A stretch of DNA of 58,703 bases from Pseudoflavonifractor phocaeensis (GCF_021531375.1 NZ_JADYTU010000012.1:1-58703), one strand, 5' to 3'; numbered from the stretch's first letter, positions 32,983 to 42,196 are shown. The notes: generated by a model not told the origin, from the sequence alone. Numbers and translations: made by a program.

Positions 32983-34365
32983 TCACAGCCGGGCGGACAG
33001 CGGCGCGCCGTCCTCCACCCTGCCCAGCGGGCGGTATACGGTGAAATACATAGTGAGGAAACAGGCCAGACCGCCCACCAGCTGGGACACCGACTCGGCC
33101 ACAAAGACGCCTGTGGTGCCCATCCAAATGGGCAGGATCACCGTCAGGGGCGCGTTGATGACGGCCTTTCGCAGCAGGGAGAAAAACACCGCTTGCTTGG
33201 ACCGGCCCAGGCCCACAAAGACCGCCTGTCCCGCCGACTGGAGGGACATGGGGATAAACAGGGCGAAGTAGATCCGCAGGGCAGGGATACCCGCTGCGAT
33301 GACCTCGGGCTCGTCGTTGAAGATCCGGATCAGCAGTCCGGGACAGGCCATAGCCACCGCCCAGAATATCCCGGCATAGGCTACCGTCAGCCCGCAGCTG
33401 AACCGGATGGACTCCCGGACCCGGCTGTACTTTCCCGCCCCGTAGTTGTACCCGGCAACCGGCTGGGAGCCGTTGGCCAAGCCGTGAACGGGCATGAAGA
33501 ACACCTCACGCAGGGAGTTGATAATGGTCATGATCCCCACATACAGGTCGCCGCCGTAGCTTTGGAGGGTGGCGTTGCATACCACCTGGACCAGGCTGTT
33601 GGTCATGTTCATGCAGAAGCCGGACAGGCCAAGCGCCACGATGCGCCGCGTTCTCCTGCCGTCCAACCGCAGACAGGACCGCCGCAGCCTCAGGATGGCC
33701 CTGCGTCCGGTGAGAAACCGCAGTACCCAGAGGGCCGAGATCCCCTGAGCCACGACGGTGGCCAGAGCCGCCCCCTTGACTCCCATGTGCAGCACAAAAA
33801 TCAAGACGGGGTCCAGAATGATGTTGATAACCGCCCCAATGACCACCGTCATCATGCCGGTGGATCCAAAGCCCTGGCTGCTGATGAAGGGGTTCATGCC
33901 AAGACTGACCATCACAAAGAGGGTGCCGCACAGGTAGATGGTCATGTAGTCGTCGGCATAGGGAAAGGTGGCGTCACTGGCGCCGAAGAGATAGAGAATG
34001 GGCCGCTTCAGGACCATGAAGAAGGCGGTAGCTGTCAGGCCTAGGGCGATTAAGAGCGTAAAGGAGTTTCCCATGATATACTCCGCCTCTTCCTCATCTC
34101 CCTGCCCCCGGCAGATGGAGCACAGCGGAGCGCCGCCGGTGCCGCACAGGTTGGCCAGTCCCATGATGATAGACACAATGGGGATGGTGATGCCAAGGCC
34201 GGTGAGCGCCAGGTGGCCGCTCCCGGGCAGCCGGCCCAGATAGATGCGGTCCACCACGCTGTACAGCACGTTGACCAGCTGGGCCGCCGTCATGGGCAGA
34301 GCCAGAGACAGTATATTCCCGGAAATGCTCCCTTGTGAAAAGTCATTTTTCATCTGAGCCAACAT
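32983..34365 (-). CDS. MATE family efflux transporter (460 aa)
   Basis: This multi-pass transporter exports drugs or metabolites with a Na+ or H+ gradient. It opens with the NorM-like segment LALPMTAAQLVNVLYSVVDRIYLG and has twelve predicted helices and the internal duplication of MATE proteins (second half with NSLREVFFMPVHGLANGSQPV). The start at 34365 is preceded by GAGGAGGTGGGA. It sits between mutS2 and the aromatic operon, without functional link. Confidence 0.9.
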   Translation of the reverse strand: MLAQMKNDFSQGSISGNILSLALPMTAAQLVNVLYSVVDRIYLGRLPGSGHLALTGLGITIPIVSIIMGLANLCGTGGAPLCSICRGQGDEEEAEYIMGNSFTLLIALGLTATAFFMVLKRPILYLFGASDATFPYADDYMTIYLCGTLFVMVSLGMNPFISSQGFGSTGMMTVVIGAVINIILDPVLIFVLHMGVKGAALATVVAQGISALWVLRFLTGRRAILRLRRSCLRLDGRRTRRIVALGLSGFCMNMTNSLVQVVCNATLQSYGGDLYVGIMTIINSLREVFFMPVHGLANGSQPVAGYNYGAGKYSRVRESIRFSCGLTVAYAGIFWAVAMACPGLLIRIFNDEPEVIAAGIPALRIYFALFIPMSLQSAGQAVFVGLGRSKQAVFFSLLRKAVINAPLTVILPIWMGTTGVFVAESVSQLVGGLACFLTMYFTVYRPLGRVEDGAPLSARL

Positions 34366-34441
34366 TCCCACCTCCTCACGCAAAGGATACCTGCATGATT
34401 GTAACACATCTTGCGCCGGGATAACAGCTTTGCGGGCAAAG

Positions 34442-34472
34442 AAAAGGGACCGAACATTCTTCCGGTCCCTTT
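34442..34472 (-). terminator. Terminator of the aromatic operon
   Basis: AAAAGGGACCG / CGGTCCCTTT with a ten-base loop, followed on the minus strand by CCCTTTTC. Confidence 0.75.
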
Positions 34473-34476
34473 GGGG

Positions 34477-34908
34477 TCATCCATATTTCTCCGCCAGATA
34501 CCCAATGGCCTCCACATAACCCTGAAAGCCCTTGCCCATAACGGTCTTTTCACATGCCATACCGGCGTAGGAGATCTGGCGGAACTGCTCCCGGGTGCTC
34601 ACATCGGAGAGATGGACCTCCACGGCCGGCAGGCCCACCGCCTTCAGGGCGTCCAGAATGGCCACACTGGTGTGGGTGTAGGCCGCCGGGTTGATCACGA
34701 TGGCATCCATGGTACCGTAGGCCGCCTGGATCCGGTCCACGATGTCCCCCTCATGGTTGGATTGATAGAGCTCTACCTGGACGTTCAGCTCCCGGCAGGT
34801 CTCCCGGATCAGCGACACCAGGGCCTGGTAGTCCTGTTTCCCATAGATATCCGGCTCCCGGATGCCCAGCATATTCAAATTCGGACCATTGATCACCAAC
34901 AGCTTCAT
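34477..34908 (-). CDS. aroQ: 3-dehydroquinate dehydratase, type II (143 aa)
   Basis: This dehydrates 3-dehydroquinate in the shikimate pathway. Motifs: INGPNLNMLGIREPDIYG at the N-terminus (with the catalytic Tyr) and INPAAYTHTSVAI and EVHLSDVSTREQFR in the core. Length is typical. The ATG overlaps the aroEK stop (ATGA at 34905-34908), so the genes are translationally coupled. Last gene of the aro operon. Confidence 0.96.
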   Translation of the reverse strand: MKLLVINGPNLNMLGIREPDIYGKQDYQALVSLIRETCRELNVQVELYQSNHEGDIVDRIQAAYGTMDAIVINPAAYTHTSVAILDALKAVGLPAVEVHLSDVSTREQFRQISYAGMACEKTVMGKGFQGYVEAIGYLAEKYG

Positions 34909-36137
34909 TGCTCCAGCCTCCTTATGATCTCCGTCACAGTGTCGTCCAGACTGACGTTGTCCACCGCCCAGTCCGCCGCCTGCTGGTACAGGGGAAGGCG
35001 GCGGCGGTAAAGCTCCTCCAGGCTGTTGGCCTGGGAGATGGGCCGTCCCTCTATGGGGAGCTGGTCCAGCGGCCTGCGCAGGAAAATGACGGTGGAATTT
35101 TGCCGCATGGGGTCCAGATTCTCTGGCCGGGTGACCGCGCCGCCGCCGGTGGCGATGACCAGTCCGGACTCCCGTCCCACCCGGCACAGGATCTCATGCT
35201 CCAGGCGCCGGAAGGCCTCCTCTCCCTCCCGGGCAAAGAGCTCCGGAATGGTGCAGCCCGCCGCTTCCTCCACCAGGGCATCGGTGTCCACCAGCTTCCG
35301 GCCCAGGCGGTTGGCCAGGGCCTGGCCCACTGTGGTTTTACCGCAGCCCGGCATACCGATCAGCAGCAGATTGCGGGTGTCCCGCTCCATTTCCCGGGTA
35401 ATGTCCGCCACCCTCTCATCGGGGATGGGACGGCCCAGAAAGAGCTCCGCCGCCGCCTTGGCCTGGGCCACCAGCATCCCAAGGCCGTTGGCCCACAGCA
35501 GCCCCCGCTTCTCCCCGTCCAGCAGGAACTGGGTCTTGGCCGGGTTGTAGATCAGGTCAAAGACACCCTCCAGCGACGGAAACAGGGACAGGTCCACCGG
35601 GGACGTTCCCGTGTTGGGATACATGCCCACCGGGGTGGCGTTGACGATGATCCGGGCGTCGGCGTGGCGGTCCAGATTGGTATAGTTGTCCGGGCCGCTC
35701 CTGGAGATGGCCACGCTCTCCCCCACGCCCAGGTCCTTGAGCACGGTATGCACGGTGAGGGAGGCTCCGCCGGTACCCAGCACCAGAGCCTTCTTCCCCG
35801 CCACCTCCGCTCCGGCAGAGCGGAGCAGGTAGGCAAAGCCGTCGTAGTCGGTGTTGTGGCCCAGGAGGGTCCCGTCCGGACGGCGGAGGATGGTATTCAC
35901 GCTGCCGATCCGCCTGGCCTGGGGAGTCAGCTCGTCGCAGTAGGGGATCACCGCTTTTTTATAGGGAATGGTCACATTCAGCCCGCCAAACTGCCCCGAC
36001 CGGAGGAAGGGGCCCAGCTCCTCCGGCACCAGCTCGATCAGGCGGTATTCGTAGCCGGCCAGCTTGCCGTGGATGGCGGGGGAAAAGCTGTGGCCCAGCT
36101 TCTCCCCGATGAGGCCGTAATATCTCCGCTCCGCCAT
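34905..36137 (-). CDS. Shikimate dehydrogenase - shikimate kinase fusion (410 aa)
   Basis: Two consecutive shikimate-pathway steps in one chain. Residues 1-250 are AroE (KLGHSFSPAIH, the NVTIPYKK motif with catalytic Lys, and the NADP-binding LVLGTGGASLT). Residues about 255-410 are AroK: Walker A LIGMPGCGKTTVG, the shikimate-binding DTDALVEE and the GGGAV motif. Separate aroE and aroK are the norm, so the fusion is distinctive for this lineage. It is 2 bases downstream of pheA. The start MAERRYYG at 36137 is preceded by a weak GGTAC. Confidence 0.93.
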   Translation of the reverse strand: MAERRYYGLIGEKLGHSFSPAIHGKLAGYEYRLIELVPEELGPFLRSGQFGGLNVTIPYKKAVIPYCDELTPQARRIGSVNTILRRPDGTLLGHNTDYDGFAYLLRSAGAEVAGKKALVLGTGGASLTVHTVLKDLGVGESVAISRSGPDNYTNLDRHADARIIVNATPVGMYPNTGTSPVDLSLFPSLEGVFDLIYNPAKTQFLLDGEKRGLLWANGLGMLVAQAKAAAELFLGRPIPDERVADITREMERDTRNLLLIGMPGCGKTTVGQALANRLGRKLVDTDALVEEAAGCTIPELFAREGEEAFRRLEHEILCRVGRESGLVIATGGGAVTRPENLDPMRQNSTVIFLRRPLDQLPIEGRPISQANSLEELYRRRLPLYQQAADWAVDNVSLDDTVTEIIRRLEQ

Positions 36138-36139
36138 GG

Positions 36140-37291
36140 TCAGCAGATGACCTCGTTATAGGTACCCAGATACCGCAGCTGCTCGCTTTCCGCCTCCAGG
36201 TCCCGGAACAGCCGCTCCACCTCGGGCGCATAGACCGAGGCCTCGATGTCAAAGTAGAACATGAACTCGAACTCCCGGCCGGGCAGGGGGCGGCTCTCCA
36301 GCTTCTGGAGGTTGATGTTCAGAGCGTAGAACTTGGCCAGCACGTTGTACAGGGAGCCGGGCTTGTGGGGCAGGATCATCATCAGGGAGGTGCGGTCGGC
36401 TCCAGGGTAGATCTCCGGGCGCTTGGAGATGCAGATAAAGCGGGTGTAGTTGTTGTCCTGGTCCTGGACGTTCTCCTGGAGGATCTTCAGACCGTACAGC
36501 TCGGCGCAGAACCGGGAGGACAGAGCGGCCACGTCGGTGCGTTCGGACTCGGCCACCATCTTGGAGGCCATGGCGGTGTTCTCCACGACAGTGACCTTCA
36601 CACCCTTCAGGCCGGCCAGATAGTCGGCGCACTGGTTGATGGCCTGCTCATGGGAGAAGACCTCCTTGATATCCTCCAGCCGGGTGCCGTGCTTGGTCAG
36701 CAGGTTGTGGCAGATCTTCAGCCGGGCAGAGCGGACGATGGAGAAGTTGTGGCTGAGCATCAGATCGTACACCGCCTTGACAGAGCCGGCAGTGCTGTTC
36801 TCGATGGGCAGGATGCCGTATTGGCACATGCCGCTCTCCACCGCTTTGAACACATGGTCAAAGGTCTGGAAGTACATGATGGTGGGGGACTTGAACAGCC
36901 GGTCACAGGCAATCTGGGAATAGGCCCCCTCCACACCCTGACAGGCCACGGTGGGCCGCTGGGGGAAGAGATTGGGCGTGGCGCTTATGGCCTCCCGGAT
37001 GCCGTTGTAGACCTTGGAGCCCAGGCCGATCTTGCCGTTCTGATAGGAGCGGCTGGCGGACAGGATGGTCCGGTACATGGACTGGGCATAGTCGGCCAGT
37101 TCTTCTCCCGCCTGGTCGGCGATCTTGCCCAGAAGCGCCCGCTCCCGGCCGGCATCCAGCACAGGGAGCCCCTTCTCTTTTTTATACTCCGCCACCTGAC
37201 TGGCGGCCTCCATCCGGGCCTTGAACAGTTCCACCATCTGCTGGTCGATCTCATCGATCTGACCGCGAAGCTCTTCCAGATTTTTGCTCAT
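36140..37291 (-). CDS. pheA: Chorismate mutase - prephenate dehydratase (383 aa)
   Basis: Residues 1-90 form an AroQ-type chorismate mutase (ELRGQIDEIDQQMVELFKAR). Residues about 105-290 are the prephenate dehydratase domain (VACQGVEGAYSQIA; NNYTRFICI). The C-terminal ACT domain (HKPGSLYNVLAKF, ESRPLPG) senses phenylalanine. Together they convert chorismate to phenylpyruvate. It lies in the same operon as the shikimate genes. Confidence 0.95.
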   Translation of the reverse strand: MSKNLEELRGQIDEIDQQMVELFKARMEAASQVAEYKKEKGLPVLDAGRERALLGKIADQAGEELADYAQSMYRTILSASRSYQNGKIGLGSKVYNGIREAISATPNLFPQRPTVACQGVEGAYSQIACDRLFKSPTIMYFQTFDHVFKAVESGMCQYGILPIENSTAGSVKAVYDLMLSHNFSIVRSARLKICHNLLTKHGTRLEDIKEVFSHEQAINQCADYLAGLKGVKVTVVENTAMASKMVAESERTDVAALSSRFCAELYGLKILQENVQDQDNNYTRFICISKRPEIYPGADRTSLMMILPHKPGSLYNVLAKFYALNINLQKLESRPLPGREFEFMFYFDIEASVYAPEVERLFRDLEAESEQLRYLGTYNEVIC

Positions 37292-37321
37292 GAGTCTTAC
37301 CTCCTAGACATGATTCACTTT

Positions 37322-38425
37322 TTAAATTTGATCGTTCAGTCGGGCGGGACTGTCCAGCAGGACGTCCAGCAGGACCAATGCGGCGGCGGCCTCTACCACC
37401 GGCACCGCCCGGGGGACGATGCAGGGGTCGTGGCGGCCCTCCACCGACAGCTTCTCCGGCTCCAGCCGGGACAGCGACACGCTGTCCTGTTCCCGGGCAA
37501 TGGAGGGAGTGGGCTTAAAGGCACAGCGGAACACCAGGGGCATCCCATTGGTAATCCCGCCCAGGATACCGCCGGCGTGGTTGGTCAGGGTCGTGATCCG
37601 GCCATCCCGCAGCTGGTAGGGGTCGTTATGCTCCGAACCCTTCATCCGCGCCGCTCCAAAGCCGGCGCCGAATTCCACGCCCTTCACCGCCGGGATCCCA
37701 AAGAGGGCGGCGGCCAGACGGCTTTCCATCCCGCCGAACATGGGGTCGCCCAGTCCGGCGGGCAGACCGGCGGCGATGCACTCCACCACGCCCCCCACGG
37801 AGTCCCGTTGTTCCCGGGCCTCCAGGATGGCCTTGCGCATCCGCTCCCCCGCTTTTTCCTCCAAAACCGGGAAAGGCGCTCTTCTCACTCTGTCAAGGAC
37901 TTCTCCTTGCTCTCCCATGGGATCAAAGGGCCGGTCGGCTATCTCTGCCACGCTCAGGATGTGGGCGGCCACCTGGATGCCCCGGCGGGCCAGGATCTGC
38001 AGGGCGATCCCACCGGCCACACACAGAGGGGCTGTGAGACGGCCGGAGAAATGGCCTCCCCCCCTCACATCCTGAAACCCGCCGTACCGCACCTGGGCGG
38101 TGTAGTCGGCGTGGCCGGGCCGGGGCACGTCCTTCAGCCGGTCATAGTCCCGGGACCGGGTGTTGGTATTCTCAATGACCGCGGCCAGCGGCGCGCCGCA
38201 GGTGACGCCATCCACCAGACCGCAGAGGATCCGGGGCTTATCCGCCTCCTTCCGGGGAGTGGAGGTATCACTGCGTCCGGGAGCACGGCGCTGCAGAAAG
38301 CGGTCCAGCTCCTCCAGGTCCACCTGCTCGCCGGCGGGCAGGCCGTCCACGGAAACGCCGATAGCCTCCGAGTGGGACTGGCCAAAAATGGAGACATGAA
38401 GATTTTTACCCAGATACGAGGACAT
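37322..38425 (-). CDS. aroC: Chorismate synthase (367 aa)
   Basis: This FMN-dependent enzyme forms chorismate. Conserved segments: FGQSHSEAIGVSVDGLPAG near the N-terminus, RPGHADYTAQVRYG, and the DPCIVPRAVPVVEA motif near the C-terminus. The ATG at 38425 is preceded by GGGAGG and overlaps aroA by 20 bases. Length matches the family. Confidence 0.96.
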   Translation of the reverse strand: MSSYLGKNLHVSIFGQSHSEAIGVSVDGLPAGEQVDLEELDRFLQRRAPGRSDTSTPRKEADKPRILCGLVDGVTCGAPLAAVIENTNTRSRDYDRLKDVPRPGHADYTAQVRYGGFQDVRGGGHFSGRLTAPLCVAGGIALQILARRGIQVAAHILSVAEIADRPFDPMGEQGEVLDRVRRAPFPVLEEKAGERMRKAILEAREQRDSVGGVVECIAAGLPAGLGDPMFGGMESRLAAALFGIPAVKGVEFGAGFGAARMKGSEHNDPYQLRDGRITTLTNHAGGILGGITNGMPLVFRCAFKPTPSIAREQDSVSLSRLEPEKLSVEGRHDPCIVPRAVPVVEAAAALVLLDVLLDSPARLNDQI

Positions 38426-39659
38426 CAATGTCGCCTCCCAGCATACGGTAATGCTCCCAAAAGTTGGGATAGGATTTTTTCACACAGTCGGCCCCCAGCA
38501 GGGTGACCGGCTTTTCGCACCGGGTGGCGGCGACCGCCGCCATCATGGCGATCCGGTGGTCGTTGCAGCAGTCGATGGCGGTGCCGCCCTCCAGACGCTC
38601 CAGGCCGTGGATGGTCAGGCCGTCCCGCTGCTCCTCCACCCTGGCGCCCAGGGCATTGAGAGCGGCGGTGACGGTGGCCAGGCGGTCGCTCTCCTTGACC
38701 CGGAGCCGGGCGGCGTTGACGATCCGGGTGGTACCGCTCCGCACGGCCGCCATGGCGGCCAGAGGGGGAACCAGATCGGGGCACTGGGACACGTCGATGT
38801 CCACGTCTCCGGGCTCGGCCAGCCGGGCGCTGTACGCCGCTGCCACCCGGTCCCCCTGGGTGGAGTTTTCATTCAGCCCTTCTGCCTTCACCGGGTTCCC
38901 CAGAACACGGGCCGCATACCAGAAGCCCGCCTGGGACCAGTCGGCCTCCACCGTCCGGTCAAAGGGCGTATACGCAAATGGCGTAATAGAAAAGGCGTTT
39001 CGTTTTTCCCACGGCTCTGCCGCAGCCATCCCCGCTCCCATCAGCGCGTCGGCGGTCATCAGGATATAGTCCCAGCTTTCAATCTCCGTGGTTGGGATGA
39101 CGGTGGAGGGACCGCCCAGTAGCGGAAGGGCAAACAGCAGCCCGGTAAAAAACTGGCTGGACACGTTGCCCGGGAGACGGAACTCCCCCGGCTCGAGCCG
39201 GCCCCGAAGGGTGAGAACGCCATCCTTCTGCTCATAGAAAATGCCCTTCTCCTCAAACATATCAAAGTAGGGCTTCTGGGGCCGCTCCATCAGCCGTCCC
39301 CGGCCGGTGAACACGCCGCCTCCGGCCACGGCCAAGGCGATGGGGATCAGGAACCGGAGGGTGGAGCCGGACTCCCCGCAGTCGAAGCGGGGCAGCTCTT
39401 CTCCCGTGGGACCGTGGGGAGTCATGCCCCCGATCCCGGTGACCCGGATGTCCCCCTCCCCCAACCGCTCCCAGGAGGCCCCCAGGACCTCCATACAGCG
39501 AAGGGTGGCCTCCACGTCCTGAGAGAACGCCACATTTCGGATGGTACTGGTCCCCCGGGCCAGGGCGGCGCAGATGATGAGCCGGTGGGCCTGGCTCTTG
39601 CTGGGGGGCGGCGTCACGGTCCCGCGGAGGAGCCGGGGACGGATGACCACGGCGCTCAC
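38406..39659 (-). CDS. aroA: 3-phosphoshikimate 1-carboxyvinyltransferase (417 aa)
   Basis: EPSP synthase. The phosphoenolpyruvate/shikimate-3-P binding residues appear in PPSKSQAHRLI, in CGESGSTLRFLIPIA and in LPGNVSSQFFTGL, as well as RLRVKESDRL. Length is slightly short of the usual 430. It overlaps aroB by 4 bases and aroC by 20. Glyphosate class is not judged here. Confidence 0.96.
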   Translation of the reverse strand: MSAVVIRPRLLRGTVTPPPSKSQAHRLIICAALARGTSTIRNVAFSQDVEATLRCMEVLGASWERLGEGDIRVTGIGGMTPHGPTGEELPRFDCGESGSTLRFLIPIALAVAGGGVFTGRGRLMERPQKPYFDMFEEKGIFYEQKDGVLTLRGRLEPGEFRLPGNVSSQFFTGLLFALPLLGGPSTVIPTTEIESWDYILMTADALMGAGMAAAEPWEKRNAFSITPFAYTPFDRTVEADWSQAGFWYAARVLGNPVKAEGLNENSTQGDRVAAAYSARLAEPGDVDIDVSQCPDLVPPLAAMAAVRSGTTRIVNAARLRVKESDRLATVTAALNALGARVEEQRDGLTIHGLERLEGGTAIDCCNDHRIAMMAAVAATRCEKPVTLLGADCVKKSYPNFWEHYRMLGGDIDVLVSG

Positions 39660-40714
39660 AGTTCCATCCCCAGGTCCAGCACCTGGGCCAGCTCGCTGTA
39701 GTCGGTCTTATGGAGGATACAGCTGCCCAGGCGGTCAGGCTGGATCAGGGTGATGGCGTCGCCCCGGCGCTTCTTGTCCGCCCGGGCCGCCTCCAGCAGG
39801 TCCTCCTTCTTCATGGAACAGGTCTTGGGCAGATGGTACTTGTCCAGCAGGTTCTCCAGCACCGTCCGGCACTCCGCCGGACAGCGGCCCATCCGCACAC
39901 AGGCCCGGGTCATGATGGCCATGCCCATGGCCACACCCTCTCCGTGATAGATGGAATAGCCGCCGCAGCGTTCAATGGCGTGACCGATGGTGTGGCCGAA
40001 GTTCAGCACCTGGCGCAGGGCGTTGTCCCGCTCGTCTGCGGCCACCACGTCCCGCTTGATGGTCAGGCAGTAGGCGATGACCCACTCAATGTCGGCGCCG
40101 GCGGGATGGCTGGACAAAAAGTCCAGCAGCTCCTGGCTTCGGATCATGCCGTACTTGATGATCTCCGCCCAGCCCTCCGCCTCCACGGCGGGAGATAGGG
40201 TCTTCAGCGCGTCGGTGTCACACAGCACCAAATGGGGCTGGGTGAAGGTGCCCACCAAGTTCTTCCCCTCGGGCAGGTCCACGGCGGTCTTGCCTCCCAC
40301 CGAGGAATCCACCATGGACAGCAGCGAGGTGGGCAGTTGGACACAGGACACCCCCCGCAGGTACAAGGCGGCGGCCAGTCCCGCCATATCCCCGGTAACG
40401 CCGCCGCCCAAGGCGAAGACCGCGTCGGAACGGGTCAGCCCCTTCCGGGCCAGGAAGGTGAGCAGCTCCACCAGCGTCTGGGGATTCTTGGAGGCCTCTC
40501 CCGCCGGGAAGACGAAATGGTCCACCCGGAAGCCGGCCCGCTCCAGACTGGCCTGGACCGTCTGGCCGTAGAGGGGCCACACATTGCTGTCGGACACGAT
40601 GACCGCATCCCGGCCCCGGATCAGCGGGGCGGACAACTCGCCCGCCTGAGCCAAAAGCCCGGCGCCGATCTTCACCTCATAGGTCCGTGAGGCCTTTACT
40701 GTGATAGATTTCAT
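39656..40714 (-). CDS. aroB: 3-dehydroquinate synthase (352 aa)
   Basis: This NAD- and metal-dependent enzyme converts DAHP to 3-dehydroquinate. The signatures GGGVTGDMAGLAAALYLRG, PTSLLSMVDSSVGGKTAVD and NFGHTIGHAIE are present. Second gene of the aro operon; it starts 33 bases after aroF ends. Confidence 0.96.
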   Translation of the reverse strand: MKSITVKASRTYEVKIGAGLLAQAGELSAPLIRGRDAVIVSDSNVWPLYGQTVQASLERAGFRVDHFVFPAGEASKNPQTLVELLTFLARKGLTRSDAVFALGGGVTGDMAGLAAALYLRGVSCVQLPTSLLSMVDSSVGGKTAVDLPEGKNLVGTFTQPHLVLCDTDALKTLSPAVEAEGWAEIIKYGMIRSQELLDFLSSHPAGADIEWVIAYCLTIKRDVVAADERDNALRQVLNFGHTIGHAIERCGGYSIYHGEGVAMGMAIMTRACVRMGRCPAECRTVLENLLDKYHLPKTCSMKKEDLLEAARADKKRRGDAITLIQPDRLGSCILHKTDYSELAQVLDLGMEL

Positions 40715-40747
40715 GGTCGAAGCACCTTCCTTTTTCCACCAGGCTGG

Positions 40748-41773
40748 TCAGCCGTTGCACTCCAGGGCGGCGGCCCGGACAGCCCGGACGGCCTTGGCCA
40801 CGTCCTCGAACTGCTCGGGACGGAGGGACTGGGCGCCGTCGCATTTGGCGTGGGGCGGATCGTTGTGGACCTCGATGATGAGGCCGTCGGCCCCGCAGGC
40901 GGCGGCGGCCATGGCCATGGGCTTGACATACCGGGCCACGCCGGTAGCGTGGCTGGGGTCCACGATGACGGGCAGGTGGGTCAGCTCGTGGAGGACGGGG
41001 ACGGCGGACAGGTCCAGAGTATTCCGGGTGGCCGTCTCAAAGGTGCGGACGCCCCGCTCGCAGAGGATAATGTTCTCGTTGCCGCCGGACATGACATACT
41101 CGGCGCTCATCAGCAGCTCCTTGATGGTGTTGGCCAGGCCCCGCTTGATGAGAATGGGCTTGTTGGTGCGGCCCAGCTCCTTCAACAGTTCGAAATTCTG
41201 CATGTTTCGCGCACCCACCTGGATCACATCCACATCCTCGAACAGGGGCAGATGGTTGGCGTTCATGATCTCGGTGACAATGGGCAGGCCGGTCTCCCGC
41301 TTGGCCTCCAGCAGCAGCTCAATGCCGTCGGCCTTCAGACCCTGGAAGTCATAGGGGGAGGTGCGGGGCTTGAAGGCGCCGCCCCGGAGCATGGTGGCTC
41401 CGGCGGCCTTGACGCTCTTGGCCACGGAGATGATCTGCTCCTCGCTCTCCACCGAACAGGGACCCGCAATGAGGGCGAAGTTTCCGTGCCCCACCTTCAG
41501 CTTCTGCTCGCCCACCTCGATCACGGAATCCAGGGGATGGAACTTCCGGTTGGCGCTCTTGTAAGGCTCGGACACATGCTTGACGCCCTGGACGATATCC
41601 AGTCCGGTGATCAGATCGTCGTCCAGCTTGGTGGTGTCGCCGATGACGCCGATGATGGTGGTGTAATCTCCGTTGGAGACATGGGTACGCAGGTTCTGCG
41701 ACTCGATCCAGTGGATCAGATCCTGGACACGCTCTTCTTTGGCATCTTGCTTGACAATGATAATCATTTTCAT
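40748..41773 (-). CDS. aroF: 3-deoxy-7-phosphoheptulonate synthase, type I-beta with N-terminal regulatory domain (341 aa)
   Basis: First enzyme of the shikimate pathway, joining phosphoenolpyruvate and erythrose-4-P. An N-terminal ferredoxin-like domain (residues 1-70, MKMIIIVKQDAKEERVQDLI) is the allosteric part in this class. The catalytic part shows IAGPCSVES, AFKPRTSPYDFQG and VDPSHATGV. The ATG at 41773 follows AAAGGAACG. It is the first gene behind the attenuator at 41813-42048, as expected for a pathway-entry step. Confidence 0.96.
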   Translation of the reverse strand: MKMIIIVKQDAKEERVQDLIHWIESQNLRTHVSNGDYTTIIGVIGDTTKLDDDLITGLDIVQGVKHVSEPYKSANRKFHPLDSVIEVGEQKLKVGHGNFALIAGPCSVESEEQIISVAKSVKAAGATMLRGGAFKPRTSPYDFQGLKADGIELLLEAKRETGLPIVTEIMNANHLPLFEDVDVIQVGARNMQNFELLKELGRTNKPILIKRGLANTIKELLMSAEYVMSGGNENIILCERGVRTFETATRNTLDLSAVPVLHELTHLPVIVDPSHATGVARYVKPMAMAAAACGADGLIIEVHNDPPHAKCDGAQSLRPEQFEDVAKAVRAVRAAALECNG

Positions 41774-41812
41774 CGTTCCTTTCTCACTCCGCTGTCTTCC
41801 CAAACCCAACAA

Positions 41813-41848
41813 AAAAGCCTGCGGTGAAGTGTTTTCACCGCAGGCTTT
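41813..41848 (-). terminator. Attenuator terminator of the aromatic operon
   Basis: On the minus strand AAAGCCTGCGGTGAA / TTCACCGCAGGCTTTTTT; a 13-bp stem with a run of six T. It lies between the leader peptide stop (41867) and the aroF start (41773), as in classical attenuators. Confidence 0.85.
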
Positions 41849-41866
41849 GAAATGATCCCTTTTTCC

Positions 41867-41980
41867 TTATGCAAAGGTGGTCACGCCATGATTTGCAGCA
41901 AAAAGCACTTTTACCTTGTCAGCACTAAAGCTAAAAAAGTAAAAGTAGCAATAAAAGAAAGCCGCAAACAGGTTCTTCAT
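41867..41980 (-). CDS. Phe/Tyr-rich leader peptide of the aromatic operon (37 aa)
   Basis: The ATG at 41980 is preceded by AAGGAG 10 bases upstream, and the frame ends at 41867. The peptide begins MKNLFAAFFYCYFYFFSFS: ten of the fourteen residues 5-18 are Phe or Tyr. Stalling of the ribosome at these codons when Phe/Tyr-tRNA is scarce would block the downstream terminator. It follows the promoter at 42020-42048 and is followed by the terminator at 41813-41848. A ribosome-mediated attenuator is the simplest explanation. Confidence 0.85.
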   Translation of the reverse strand: MKNLFAAFFYCYFYFFSFSADKVKVLFAANHGVTTFA

Positions 41981-42019
41981 CGGTATGGGACTCCTTCGCG
42001 CTTCAAAAATTCTAGGGAA

Positions 42020-42048
42020 ATCATAGCACCACATTTTTTTCATGTCAA
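42020..42048 (-). promoter_or_regulatory. Promoter of the aromatic operon
   Basis: TTGACA (42048-42043), 17 bases, TATGAT (42025-42020) on the minus strand; transcription starts about 33 bases before the leader peptide. Confidence 0.85.
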
Positions 42049-42158
42049 CTACTTTTTTCATGAATTTATTTCGGATGGGACGGTAATTTCTTGCCGCTTT
42101 CCGTTCCCGTTCCACCGGGGCCAGTCCGGGATACCGACGGGCTTCGGACCAAAAACCG

Positions 42159-42183
42159 CCCCCCGTTCCAAAGGAACGGGGGG
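42159..42183 (-). terminator. Terminator of galKT
   Basis: CCCCCCGTTCC / GGAACGGGGGG with a 3-base loop, then TTTTT on the minus strand. Confidence 0.8.
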
Positions 42184-42196
42184 ACGGACACGAGGA

